Notes: a model not told the origin generated them from the letters alone. A stretch of 64,000 nt of DNA from JBHIYN01 sp041984235 (GCA_041984235.1 JBHIYN010000010.1:168104-232103); one strand, 5' to 3'. Counted from the stretch's first letter, positions 45,133-53,744 are shown. Numbers and translations are program-made.

Positions 45133-46116
45133 TCATGCCAGGCCCAGCATGACCTGCAGGATGGCGTAGTGATCCTCGAACAGTGTCGCCGGCTCGATGC
45201 GTTCGCGGTGGAACCACTCGGCCTGCGCCGCATCGTCGCCGCCCCTTACCGGCGGGCGGTCGGCGCGCGCATCGAGCACGTGGTGGAAGACATGGGTCAC
45301 GGTGCGCCCGCGCAGCGAGCGCCCGGGCGCGTCGAACACGCGCACCGCGCCGCATTCCTGCGCGTGCAGCACGATGCCGGTCTCCTCCGCGGCCTCGCGC
45401 CGCGCGCCTTCGGCCAGGGTTTCCTGCTGGTCGAGAAAGCCGCCCGGCAGCGCCCACTGCCCGCGGCCCGGCGCGCGCCCGCGGCGGATCAGCAGGACCT
45501 CGTCGCGCCAGGTCACCAGCGCATCGACGGTAACGAACACCGGCGGGTACGGCGCCACCGCCCAGCGCTCGCGGAAGTCACGCAGGAAGGCCGCCTCGGC
45601 GCGCAGCTCGGCATATTCGGGCGTCGCCGTCCAGGTGCGCAGCGCGGCGGCGGACTGCGTCCCGGCGCGCGCTTCCAGTGCCGCCCAGTCCGGCTCCGCC
45701 GGCGTCCACAGTAACGCCTCGCGCAGGGCGTGCGCGACGGGTTCGAGGTCGGCGGCGGGCGCGACCTGTACCCACTCGGCCGGCCACTGCCCGAGCGCCG
45801 GCGCGTCCGTGATCAGCGCCACGCGACCGCTGACCGCGGCCGCCTGGGTGATGGCCGCGCACCAGCGCGCGGCGTCGTAGGGGACGTCGCGCACGCTGGC
45901 GACGGTGACCGCCGCGTCGCCGGCGGCGAGCGCGGTGGCCTGCGCGCGGCGCGTGGCCGCGTCCCAGGGCGCGCGCAGGGAGCGCGCCTGGCCGGCGCCC
46001 AGCACCAGCACCACGACCCGCGGCGCCAGCGCGCGGGCCTGCGCCAGCGCGGCGCCGTGGCCGGCATGCGCGGGCTGGAAGTACGACGCCAGCACGGCGC
46101 AGTCGAACGCCGTCAT
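45133..46116 (-). CDS. Bifunctional NMN adenylyltransferase (NadM-like) / Nudix hydrolase
   Basis: The 327-residue protein has an N-terminal nucleotidyltransferase domain with YFQPAHAGHGAALAQ (H-x-GH) and a C-terminal Nudix domain with the full box GFLDQQETLAEGARREAAEETGI in split form (G-x5-E-x7-RE-x2-EE-x-G). Such fusions adenylate NMN and hydrolyse ADP-ribose, linking NAD synthesis to turnover. It lies 8 bases after the phosphatase-like gene. Confidence 0.9.
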   Translation of the reverse strand: MTAFDCAVLASYFQPAHAGHGAALAQARALAPRVVVLVLGAGQARSLRAPWDAATRRAQATALAAGDAAVTVASVRDVPYDAARWCAAITQAAAVSGRVALITDAPALGQWPAEWVQVAPAADLEPVAHALREALLWTPAEPDWAALEARAGTQSAAALRTWTATPEYAELRAEAAFLRDFRERWAVAPYPPVFVTVDALVTWRDEVLLIRRGRAPGRGQWALPGGFLDQQETLAEGARREAAEETGIVLHAQECGAVRVFDAPGRSLRGRTVTHVFHHVLDARADRPPVRGGDDAAQAEWFHRERIEPATLFEDHYAILQVMLGLA

Positions 46117-46124
46117 CGCGGCGT

Positions 46125-46925
46125 TCAGCCGGCCGTGGCGAGCAGCACCAGCGCCGCCTCGTGCAGGGCCGGCGTTGCCGCGGCGACGGCGCGCCCGCCA
46201 CTGCGCAGCGGCCGGCCCTGCCAGTCGCTGACCACGCCGCCGGCGGCCTCGACGATGGGGATCACCGGCGCGATGTCGTAGTAGCCGAGGTTGGCCTCGA
46301 CCACGAGATCGGCGAAGCCCGCCGCCAGCAGCGAGTAGCCGTAGCAGTCCGAGCCGAAGCGCGTGAGCTGCACGCGTGCCGATAATGCGGCGAAGGCGTC
46401 CGCCTCCGGCCCCGGCGCGAACATCTCCGGCGTGGTCGAGAACAGCACCGCGCTCGCCAGCGTGCGGTCGCGGCGGCAGGCGAGATCGACGGCGCCCTCC
46501 GGCCGCACCAGCCGCGCGACCCCGGCGCCGCCCATGAAGCAATCGCCGACGAAGGGCTGGCTCATCATGCCGTAGCGCGGCGCGCCCTCGTGCAGCAGCC
46601 CGACCAGGGTGCCCCAGGTCGGCAGCCCGCACACGAACGAGCGCGTGCCGTCGACCGGGTCGATGATCCAGCTCCACGGTCCGTCGCCGGGCTGGTCCTC
46701 GCCCTCCTCGCCGCGAATGCCGTGCCCCGGGTAGCGCGCGGCGATGGCGCGGCGCAGGGCCTGCTCGGCGGCGCGGTCGGCCTCGGTCACCGGATCGTAG
46801 CCGTCACCGCCGGCCTTGTTGTCGATCGCCTGGCGGCGGCGGAAGCGCGGCAGGGTCTCGGCCGCGGCCACCGTGGCCAGCTCGCCGAAGAACGCCCACA
46901 GTTCGTCTGCGTCGGGTTCGCTCAT
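46125..46925 (-). CDS. Histidinol-phosphatase-like inositol monophosphatase-family protein
   Basis: This 266-residue metal-dependent phosphatase has the IMPase motifs PVTEADRAAEQALR, IIDPVDGTRSFVCGLPTWG (metal ligands) and YYDIAPVIPIVEAAGGVVSD. Motif details resemble HisN-type histidinol phosphatases, but inositol or 3'-nucleotide substrates cannot be excluded. It is the first gene of a two-gene unit with NadM-Nudix and diverges from the RND exporter. Confidence 0.9.
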   Translation of the reverse strand: MSEPDADELWAFFGELATVAAAETLPRFRRRQAIDNKAGGDGYDPVTEADRAAEQALRRAIAARYPGHGIRGEEGEDQPGDGPWSWIIDPVDGTRSFVCGLPTWGTLVGLLHEGAPRYGMMSQPFVGDCFMGGAGVARLVRPEGAVDLACRRDRTLASAVLFSTTPEMFAPGPEADAFAALSARVQLTRFGSDCYGYSLLAAGFADLVVEANLGYYDIAPVIPIVEAAGGVVSDWQGRPLRSGGRAVAAATPALHEAALVLLATAG

Positions 46926-47115
46926 GCCTGCATGGTGGTGCTGTCGCGATCGTAAGGGCAGCGCATCATGGCACCGGCGCCCGCGCTTGCCAAACCGTGG
47001 CGCCGCGCGCGGATAGTTGCCCGGCGCCGATCACGGTATGATTGCGGCCGGCCTTGCAGGCCCCGATAACAACCAGAAGCACACCCGGGAAGCACCCCGG
47101 ATCCGCCGCCACCGC
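46926..47115. other. Intergenic region before the MMPL-type exporter
   Basis: This is GC-rich. A TATGAT hexamer at 47036-47041 fits a -10 box for the + strand, but no matching -35 was found at 16-18 bases. If it is a promoter, the exporter's start must be downstream of about 47048. A clear AGGAGAGG box at 47157-47164 is not followed by a usual start codon. Confidence 0.3.
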
Positions 47116-49752
47116 ATGCACGGCGGGGACCGGCGGCACGTGCTTCGCCGAGCATCAGGAGAGGTCGCAGCCCGCCCGTTTCGTCACCGGCGGCGACAAT
47201 CACCCCGTCGCCCGCAGCCCGACGCCGGCCGGCCACGCCACAGCGCTATCGACACCATCAAGAACCTGCTGACGGCGCTCTACGAGCGTGCCGTGCTGCG
47301 CCATCCCGCGATCACGCTGGCGGTGCTCGCCGCCATCCTCGCCGGCTTCGCCAGCGGCGTGCCGAACTTCAAGCTCGACGCCTCGGCCGACGCGCTGCTG
47401 CTGGAGAACGATCGCGACCTGCGCCAGTTCCGCCAGATGAGCCTGCGCTACGCGACCGAGGAGTTCCTCTTCATCGCCATCGTGCCGCCGGAGGACATCC
47501 TCGCCGACGAAACCCTGACCCTGGTGCGCGAGCTGCGCGACGAGCTCGCCGCGGTGCCGCAGGTGAAGGACATCAACTCCATGCTCGACGTGCCGCTGGT
47601 GATGAACATGCCGGGCTCGCTGGCCGACGTCGCGACCAACTTCAAGACCCTGCGCATGCCCGAGGTGAACCTCTCCAAGGCGCGCGAGGAGCTGACCGGC
47701 AGCCCGATCTACGAGAACCTCATCGCCAGCGCCGACGGCAAGGTCACGGCGATGCAGATCTTCCTCGAGCCGCATCCCGAGTTCCCGCGCCTGCAGCGCC
47801 TGCGCGACGAGCTGCTCTACCAGAAGGTCAACGCCGGCCTGACCGCGCAGCAGGAAGCGGAGCTCGCGCGCCTGCGCCCGGACTACGAGCGCGCCAAGGA
47901 GGAGGCCAACCAGGCCGCGCACGAGGCCATCTCGCAGATCCGCGAAATCATCGCGCGCTACCAGGGCGATCACCGCCTCTACCTCGGCGGCGTGCCGATG
48001 ATCACCGACGACGTCATCACCTACATCGGCCGTGACCTGGTCACCTTCGGCGCCGGCGTGTTCGTGTTCCTGGTCGTCATGCTGACGGTGATCTTCCGCG
48101 AGGCGCGCTGGGTGATCCTGCCCTTCGCGAGCTGCCTCTACGCGGCCACCGTGATGATCGGCCTGCTCGGCCTGCTCGGCTGGAAGGTCACCATCATCTC
48201 CTCGAACTTCGTCGCGCTGATGCTGATCATCACCATGTCGATGAACATCCACCTGGTGGTGCGTTACCGCGAGCTTTTCCGCGATCATCACGACGCCGAC
48301 CAGTTCGAGCTGGTCAGCCTGACCGTGCGCCACATGGCGCCGCCCTGCCTGTACACCGCGGTCACCACCATCATCGCCTTCACCTCGCTGGTGGTGAGCG
48401 ACATCAAGCCGGTGATCGACTTCGGCTGGATGATGACCATGGGCCTGACCACGGTCTTCCTGACCTCCTTCACCCTGTTCCCCGCCCTGCTGATGATGAC
48501 CAAGAAGCTCGAGCTGCGGCGTGCCGAGGGCGATACCTACCCGGTCACCGCGATGCTCGGCCGCTTCACCGAGAACCACGGCAAGCTGGTGCTGGTCGTG
48601 GCGGTGCTCGCCGCCGTCGGCGGCGCCACCGGCATGGCGCGGCTGGAGGTCGAGAACAGCTTCATCTCCTACTTCCACGAAGACACCGAGATCTACCAGG
48701 GCCTCAAGCTGATCGACGAGACCCTGGGCGGCACCACCCCGCTGGACATCATCCTGAAGTTCCCGCCCAGCGCCGAGGACGCCGATCTCGGCAGCATGGA
48801 CGACGACCTCGCGGCGCTGTTCAACGAGGTCGAGAGCGAGAGCGCGAAGTCCGACTCCTGGTTCACACCGGACAAGATCGACCGCATCAAGGCGGTGCAC
48901 GACTACCTCGACCAGCGCCCCGAGATCGGCAAGGTGCTGTCGCTGGCCTCCACCCTGCGCGTGGCCGAGACCATCAACGGCGGCCAGGAGTTCACCGCCT
49001 TCGAGCTGAACGTGATCTACAAGCGCATCCCGGCCGCGGTGCGCGCCGCGATCATCGATCCCTACGTCTCCATCGATCACGACGAGGCGCGTATCGCGGT
49101 GCGCGTGGTCGACTCCCTGCCCGGCCTGCGCCGCAACGAGCTGCTGAAATCCATTCACCAGGATCTCGAACAGAAGTTCGGGCTGGCCGAGGACGAGTAC
49201 CAGGTGACCGGGCTGCTGGTGCTCTACAACAACGTGCTGCAGAGCCTGTTCCGCTCCCAGATCATGACGCTGGGCACGGTCATGGCCGGCATCCTGCTGA
49301 CCTTCATGGTGCTGTTCCGCTCGCTGACGGTGGCGCTGGTCGGCGTGATCCCCAACATCCTCGCCGCCACCTGCATCCTCGGCTTCATGGGCTGGGCCGG
49401 GATCCCGCTCGACATCATGACCATTACCATCGCCGCGATCACGGTCGGTATCGCGGTCGACGACTGCATCCACTACCTCTACCGCTACAAGGAAGAGCTG
49501 CCGCGCCTGGGCGATCCGATCGAGACCATGCACTACTGCCACGACAACATCGCCAAGGCCGCCTTCTACACCACCATCACCATCGTCGTCGGCTTCTCGA
49601 TCCTGGTGCTCTCGAACTTCGTGCCGACGGTGCTGTTCGGCGTGCTGACCGCGGTCGCCATGGTCGCCGCCCTGCTCGCCGCGCTCACGCTGATGGCCAA
49701 GCTCATCCTCATGTGGCGCCCGTTCGACGAGCCGGCCGAGGAAGACTACTGA
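47116..49752 (+). CDS. MMPL/RND-type exporter
   Basis: This inner-membrane RND protein of about 878 residues has twelve TM segments: one near the start, about five after the first loop, one after the GKLVLVVAVLAAVGG linker, and five at the end. It has two long periplasmic loops. Motifs include FKLDASADALLLENDRDL, MSMNIHLVVRYRELF, and GIAVDDCIHYLYRYKEEL in TM10 (Asp pair as in MMPL/HpnN). Relatives export lipids, hopanoids or hydrophobic compounds. The true start is unclear: homology begins near 47256, and the ATG at 47116 is the first reasonable codon. It lies upstream of mtoX on the same strand, but a 177-base gap with its own promoter-like sequence separates them. Confidence 0.85.
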   Translation: MHGGDRRHVLRRASGEVAARPFRHRRRQSPRRPQPDAGRPRHSAIDTIKNLLTALYERAVLRHPAITLAVLAAILAGFASGVPNFKLDASADALLLENDRDLRQFRQMSLRYATEEFLFIAIVPPEDILADETLTLVRELRDELAAVPQVKDINSMLDVPLVMNMPGSLADVATNFKTLRMPEVNLSKAREELTGSPIYENLIASADGKVTAMQIFLEPHPEFPRLQRLRDELLYQKVNAGLTAQQEAELARLRPDYERAKEEANQAAHEAISQIREIIARYQGDHRLYLGGVPMITDDVITYIGRDLVTFGAGVFVFLVVMLTVIFREARWVILPFASCLYAATVMIGLLGLLGWKVTIISSNFVALMLIITMSMNIHLVVRYRELFRDHHDADQFELVSLTVRHMAPPCLYTAVTTIIAFTSLVVSDIKPVIDFGWMMTMGLTTVFLTSFTLFPALLMMTKKLELRRAEGDTYPVTAMLGRFTENHGKLVLVVAVLAAVGGATGMARLEVENSFISYFHEDTEIYQGLKLIDETLGGTTPLDIILKFPPSAEDADLGSMDDDLAALFNEVESESAKSDSWFTPDKIDRIKAVHDYLDQRPEIGKVLSLASTLRVAETINGGQEFTAFELNVIYKRIPAAVRAAIIDPYVSIDHDEARIAVRVVDSLPGLRRNELLKSIHQDLEQKFGLAEDEYQVTGLLVLYNNVLQSLFRSQIMTLGTVMAGILLTFMVLFRSLTVALVGVIPNILAATCILGFMGWAGIPLDIMTITIAAITVGIAVDDCIHYLYRYKEELPRLGDPIETMHYCHDNIAKAAFYTTITIVVGFSILVLSNFVPTVLFGVLTAVAMVAALLAALTLMAKLILMWRPFDEPAEEDY

Positions 49753-49850
49753 GCGCGGGCTGATCGGCGGCAGCCGCGGGCCGCGCGCGTTAGACTGCAA
49801 CGAGAGGTGGCCAGGGCTGCTATCAGCGCCCGGCTACTTATTCCAACAGG

Positions 49851-49880
49851 TTATTGGTTTATGCATTTTGGGAATAATAT
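49851..49880 (+). promoter_or_regulatory. Candidate promoter of mtoX in an AT-rich island
   Basis: TTATTG (49851-49856) and TAATAT (49875-49880) are 18 bases apart, within a stretch (49835-49885) far richer in A/T than its surroundings. An imperfect inverted repeat (TATTCCAA 49839-49846, TTGGGAATA 49868-49876) spans it and may be an operator. The mtoX ATG is 50 bases on, behind a strong GGAGGAGAGG box. Confidence 0.55.
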
Positions 49881-49929
49881 GGTGAACCATCCCGCGCCTG
49901 CGCACGGGAAGCCGAGGAGGAGAGGTCTC

Positions 49930-51306
49930 ATGAAATTCACCCGATTCGCGGCGCGCTGCCGCAACACCCTCGCCGGGCTGGCCAGCGGCCTGCTCATCAC
50001 CGCCACGGCCCCGTCGGCGCTCGCCGACGAGACCTGCATGTCGCCCTACATGGCCAAGATCGTCGGCCAGGAAGACTACGTCTACGTGTGGACGCTGGGC
50101 ATGCCGGGCCTCGGCGACGAGCAGGACAAGCTGGTCACCATCGACGTCAATCCGAAGTCGGGCAACTACGGCAAGATCATCGACACCCTGTCCGTCGGCG
50201 GGCGCAACGAGGCGCACCACTCCGGCCTCACCGACGACCGCCGCTACCTGTGGGCCGGCGGCCTGGACACCAACAAGATCTTCATCTTCGACGTCGCCAC
50301 CAACCCGGCCAAGCCGACGCTGCACAAGACCATCACCGACTTCGTCGACAAGAGCGGCGGCGTGGTCGGCCCGCACACCACCTATGCCATGCCCGGGCGC
50401 ATGCTGATCACCGGCCTCTCCAACCACACCGATCACGGTGGCGAGACCGCGATGGTCGAGTACACCAACGACGGGGAGTACGTCGCCACCTACTGGATGC
50501 CCAAGGACGGCGCCATGAACGGCGCGGTCAAGAGCGGCCAGTTCGCCGACGGCTACGGCTACGACGTGCGCGCGCTGCCGCGACGCAACGTGCTGGTGAC
50601 CTCGTCCTTCACCGGCTGGAACAACTACATGATGGACCTCGGCAAGATGATGGCCGATGCCGAGGCGATGAAGCGCTTCGGCAACACCGCCGTGGTGTGG
50701 AACCTGCACACGCGCAAGCCGAAGAAGGTGCTGGACGTGCCCGGTGCGCCGCTGGAAGTGCGCTGCGCCTGGGGCGCGGCCAACGACTACTGCTTCACCA
50801 CCACCGCGCTGACCTCCAAGATCTGGCTGATCTACGAGCAGGACGGCGAGTGGAACGCGAAGGCAGTGGCCGACATCGGCGACGCCAGCAAGATCCCGCT
50901 GCCGGTCGACATCTCCATCTCCGCCGACGACAAGCTGCTGTGGGTCAACACCTGGAACGACGGCATGACGCGGCTCTTCGACGTCTCCGATCCGTTCGCG
51001 CCGAAGGAAGTCTTCACGCAGAAGATCGGCGCCCAGGTCAACATGATCTCGCAGAGCTGGGACGGCAAGCGCGCCTACTACACCTCCTCCCTGCTCGGTA
51101 ACTGGGACAAGAAGGACGGCCCGGCCGGCGACGTGCAGTACTTCAAGGCCTACACCTGGGACGGCGAGCAGCTGAAGCAGACCTTCGCCATCGACTTCAT
51201 CGCCGAGAAGCTGGGGCGCCCGCACCAGATGCGCTTCGGCGCCCACGCGCTCTACGCCGCCAGCCCGGCCAACGCCGAGGGACCGGCCGTCGCGACCGCC
51301 GAATGA
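49930..51306 (+). CDS. mtoX: Methanethiol oxidase (SBP56 / selenium-binding protein family)
   Basis: This 458-residue protein has a signal peptide (about 1-34, ending PSALADE). SBP56-family motifs follow: LVTIDVNPKSGNYGKIIDTL, GRNEAHHSGLTDDRRYLWAGG, GGVVGPHTTYAMPGRML, WNLHTRKPKKVLDVPGAPLEVR and KLLWVNTWNDGMTRLFDVSDP. Periplasmic members with this layout are copper-dependent methanethiol oxidases, which convert methanethiol to formaldehyde, H2S and H2O2. The next gene carries SCO and MauG-like domains, as in known mtoX operons, which supports this over a general selenium-binding role. Start ATG 49930 is set by the strong Shine-Dalgarno. Confidence 0.9.
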   Translation: MKFTRFAARCRNTLAGLASGLLITATAPSALADETCMSPYMAKIVGQEDYVYVWTLGMPGLGDEQDKLVTIDVNPKSGNYGKIIDTLSVGGRNEAHHSGLTDDRRYLWAGGLDTNKIFIFDVATNPAKPTLHKTITDFVDKSGGVVGPHTTYAMPGRMLITGLSNHTDHGGETAMVEYTNDGEYVATYWMPKDGAMNGAVKSGQFADGYGYDVRALPRRNVLVTSSFTGWNNYMMDLGKMMADAEAMKRFGNTAVVWNLHTRKPKKVLDVPGAPLEVRCAWGAANDYCFTTTALTSKIWLIYEQDGEWNAKAVADIGDASKIPLPVDISISADDKLLWVNTWNDGMTRLFDVSDPFAPKEVFTQKIGAQVNMISQSWDGKRAYYTSSLLGNWDKKDGPAGDVQYFKAYTWDGEQLKQTFAIDFIAEKLGRPHQMRFGAHALYAASPANAEGPAVATAE

Positions 51307-51322
51307 GCGGCCGCGCACGACG

Positions 51323-53158
51323 TTGACAGCACTCGACCGGGCGCGGCGCACCGCGCCCGGTCTGTTCCTCGCCTTCCTGCTCGCGGCGCCCGCCGCCGCG
51401 CACCAGAAAAAGGCCGACGCGGCGCCGGTGGTGCTGGCGCCCGGCTACACCGCGCTCGAGTACGAAGCCCCCGCCCCCGGCAGCTACGCGCTGCCCGCGC
51501 TGGGTGACGCCGCCGACGCGACCTTCATCGACTCGCACGGCCGGCCCGGCACGCTGCACGGCCTCTTCGACGGCCGCGTGACGGTGATGAGCTTCATCTA
51601 CACGAGCTGTGACGACGTCAACGGCTGCCCGCTCGCGACCTACGTCATGGGCCAGGTCGCCAAGCGACTCGTCGCCGACGCGCAGATCCGCGACAAGCTG
51701 CGCCTGGTCAGCTACAGCTTCGACCTCGCCCACGACACCCCGGCGGTGCTCGAAAAGTACGCCGGCAGCTTCCGCCCCAAGGGCGCGGACTGGGACTTCG
51801 TCGTCGCCCCCGATCGCGCCGCGCTGGTCCCCACGCTCGCCGCCTACCAGCAATCGGTGCAGCAATCCGAAGGCCACGCCTTCGCGCACATCCTGCGCGT
51901 GTTCCTGATCGACGCCAACCGGCGCATCCGCAACATCTACAGCACGTCCTTCCTGCACGCCGATACCCTCGCCGCCGACGTGCGCACCGTGCTGCTCGAA
52001 CAGGGCGACCTCGCGCCCCCCGGCGGCGCCGCGGCGGGCTACGCCGCGGCCGTCGACGGCGCGCCCGGCAAGATCGAGCCCGCCCTCGGCCTGCCGCCGG
52101 CCAGCGCCATGAACGGCCCGCCGCCGACCGCGCTGCAGGTGGCGCTCGGCGAGCGCCTGTTCTTCGACCGCCGCCTGTCGCTCAACCGCACCATCTCCTG
52201 CGCCATGTGCCACGTGCCCGCGCAGGGCTTCGCCGTCAACGAGCTCGCCACCGCGGTCGGCGTCGAAGGGCGCACCGTGAAGCGCAACGCACCGACCCTG
52301 CTCAACGTCGGCTACCTCGGCCCGCTCTTCCACGACGCGCGCGAGAACCGCCTGGAGCAGCAGGTGTGGGCGCCGCTGCTCGCACACAACGAGATGGCCA
52401 ACCCCTCGGTCGGCTACGTCGTCGACAACCTCGCGCGCTGGCCCGGCTATGCCGAGCAGTTCCAGGCCGCGCTCGGCCGCCCGGTCAGCATGGAGAGCAT
52501 CGGCGCCGCGCTCGCCGCCTACCAGCGCTCGCTGGTCGCCGGCGGCAGCGCCTTCGACCGCCACGCCTACGGCGGCGAGCAGGACGCGCTCACCCCCGCC
52601 CAGCAACGCGGCCTGGCCCTGTTCCGCGGCAAGGCCGGCTGCGTCGCCTGCCACACCATCGGCAAGGACCACGCGCTCTTCACCGACCAGGCCCTGCACA
52701 ACACCGGCATCGGCTACCGCGCCTCCATGGGCACCGGCGCCCGCACCCGCCGCGCCGAGCTCGCCCCCGGCACCGAGATCGAGTACGACCTCACCTACGT
52801 CGCCGACTCCGCCGAGCGCAAGCCCAACGACCTCGGCCGCTACGAAGTCACCCAGGACCCCGCCGACCGCTGGAAGTACCGCACCCCGTCACTGCGCAAC
52901 GTCGCCCTCACCCGCCCCTACATGCATGACGGCTCGCTCTCGACGCTGGAAGACGTGGTCGACTTCTACGACCAGGGCGGCATTCCGAATCCGCTGCTCG
53001 ATCCGCTCATTCGGCCGCTGGGTCTCACCGCGCAGGAGCGCGGCGACCTCGTTGCGTTCCTGCATGCGCTGACCAGTCCTGCCGTGACCAAATTGGTCGA
53101 ACGTGCGCGGGAGGTCGAGATCTCCAACCCGCGCGAAAGCGAGCTTACGGCGCGCTGA
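51323..53158 (+). CDS. SCO copper chaperone fused to MauG-like di-haem peroxidase
   Basis: This single 611-residue exported protein has signal peptide about 1-26. Residues 60-230 form a SCO1/SenC thioredoxin-like domain with FIYTSCDDVNGCP, a C-x5-C pair (Cys96, Cys102) instead of the usual C-x3-C, and the copper-ligand His189 in AHILRVFLID. Residues 265-600 are a cytochrome c peroxidase/MauG domain with two haem sites, CAMCH (293-297) and CVACH (440-444), plus LRNVALTRPYMHDGSLSTLEDVV. Start TTG 51323 lies 16 bases after mtoX. SCO and mauG are separate genes near mtoX in described methanethiol oxidisers; here they are one chain, probably for copper loading and maturation of MtoX. Confidence 0.92.
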   Translation: MTALDRARRTAPGLFLAFLLAAPAAAHQKKADAAPVVLAPGYTALEYEAPAPGSYALPALGDAADATFIDSHGRPGTLHGLFDGRVTVMSFIYTSCDDVNGCPLATYVMGQVAKRLVADAQIRDKLRLVSYSFDLAHDTPAVLEKYAGSFRPKGADWDFVVAPDRAALVPTLAAYQQSVQQSEGHAFAHILRVFLIDANRRIRNIYSTSFLHADTLAADVRTVLLEQGDLAPPGGAAAGYAAAVDGAPGKIEPALGLPPASAMNGPPPTALQVALGERLFFDRRLSLNRTISCAMCHVPAQGFAVNELATAVGVEGRTVKRNAPTLLNVGYLGPLFHDARENRLEQQVWAPLLAHNEMANPSVGYVVDNLARWPGYAEQFQAALGRPVSMESIGAALAAYQRSLVAGGSAFDRHAYGGEQDALTPAQQRGLALFRGKAGCVACHTIGKDHALFTDQALHNTGIGYRASMGTGARTRRAELAPGTEIEYDLTYVADSAERKPNDLGRYEVTQDPADRWKYRTPSLRNVALTRPYMHDGSLSTLEDVVDFYDQGGIPNPLLDPLIRPLGLTAQERGDLVAFLHALTSPAVTKLVERAREVEISNPRESELTAR

Positions 53159-53195
53159 GGCGCACTGCGGCCGCAGCCGTCCGCGCCGGGGATCT

Positions 53196-53382
53196 ACGTC
53201 AGATTGACGTGTTCAATCGCGTCAAAACGACGCATTACTTGGCCGGTCCCGCGGTGCCATGCTACAAGTTACTGAAGAATCGCGCTTTACAGGGAAGTTC
53301 GATGTCCCGTAGCTCCCGTCTTTCCAAACCCGCCCCGGACAATTGCGTCAGGTTGACGCGTCTTATCGCGTCAAATTGACGT
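53196..53382. promoter_or_regulatory. Two pairs of 15-bp palindromes upstream of the cassette array (attI-like or operator module)
   Basis: Four sites share the form RCGTCA-n3-TGACGY or a close variant: 53196-53210 (ACGTCAGATTGACGT), 53219-53233 (GCGTCAAAACGACGC), 53345-53359 (GCGTCAGGTTGACGC) and 53368-53382 (GCGTCAAATTGACGT). Within each pair the sites are 23 bases apart, and the second pair repeats the first at a distance of 149 bases. The last site ends 10 bases before the cassette insertion point. They could be integrase- or regulator-binding sites. No T-run follows. Confidence 0.6.
53239..53268 (+). promoter_or_regulatory. Candidate promoter reading into the cassette array
   Basis: TTGGCC (53239-53244) and an extended -10 (TGC-TACAAG, hexamer 53263-53268) are 18 bases apart. 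They lie about 125 bases upstream of the first cassette, between the two palindrome pairs. The position fits a cassette promoter, but the boxes are only fair. Confidence 0.4.
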
Positions 53383-53718
53383 CTAATTACTGTTGGGCGG
53401 CTGCCAGTACAAATATGAAGAGGGAACCTGCGCTCCGCTTCCAGAGCCGTGCAGGAATTGGTAGTTCAGCCCTGTAAACCCAAGTGCCGCGCAGACCTGA
53501 CGGGCGAGCAGTCGAGCGTATTTTGCATAAGGGTTAGGAAGGCGTAATCTGACCGTCGTGCCCCCGATGAAACCGGGGTGGGAATGGATCTTCTCGAGGC
53601 TCGGAAAGGAATGTGCCGGGAGCCGATTGATACGAACGTTGCTAATTCGGAGCTCACCGCCGGCGTCCCGCAACCACAGGTGCCGCGGCCAGCCGCCCAG
53701 GTAACGCCTCCGCATCAT
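53383..53718 (-). CDS. Possible antisense-oriented gene in cassette 1
   Basis: This 111-codon frame runs opposite to the array through cassette 1 (53393-53834). The product has VRLRLPNPYAKYARLLARQVC and a NYQFLHGSGSGAQVPSS segment, with protein-like composition, but no family was recognised. The last codons and the stop lie left of the cassette boundary, in flanking DNA. If it is real, the mobile cassette carries a gene that gains its stop from the insertion site. No better + strand gene exists in this cassette; the + strand frame at 53578 runs into the attC. Confidence 0.35.
   Translation of the reverse strand: MMRRRYLGGWPRHLWLRDAGGELRISNVRINRLPAHSFPSLEKIHSHPGFIGGTTVRLRLPNPYAKYARLLARQVCAALGFTGLNYQFLHGSGSGAQVPSSYLYWQPPNSN
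53392..53398 (+). other. Cassette-array entry point (attI-type crossover GTTGGGC)
   Basis: GTTGGGC fits the GTTRRRY crossover core. The first cassette starts at 53393 (TTGGGC), and its own attC R'' box at 53745 is GCCCAAC, the exact complement. The array therefore begins here. Sequence to the left belongs to the chromosome or attI, but no integrase gene is next to it. Confidence 0.8.
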
Positions 53719-53744
53719 GGGCAGTGGTTCTCTTGCGCTCGGCC

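Noticed and set aside
47200..49800. A long minus-strand frame opposite the MMPL exporter
   Set aside because: The same high-GC shadow effect; the + strand encodes an obvious RND protein.
1..53160. tRNA, rRNA or prophage genes
   Set aside because: No cloverleaf, rRNA or phage structural sequence was seen while reading; a tRNAscan/Infernal run would be decisive.
53165..53176. Palindrome CTGCGGCCGCAG after the SCO-MauG gene as a terminator
   Set aside because: No T-run follows and the stem has no loop, so it does not fit a rho-independent terminator.
53258..53380. Short frames (for example ATG at 53260 and 53302) before the array as remnants of an integrase
   Set aside because: The peptides (17-25 residues) show no tyrosine-recombinase motif.
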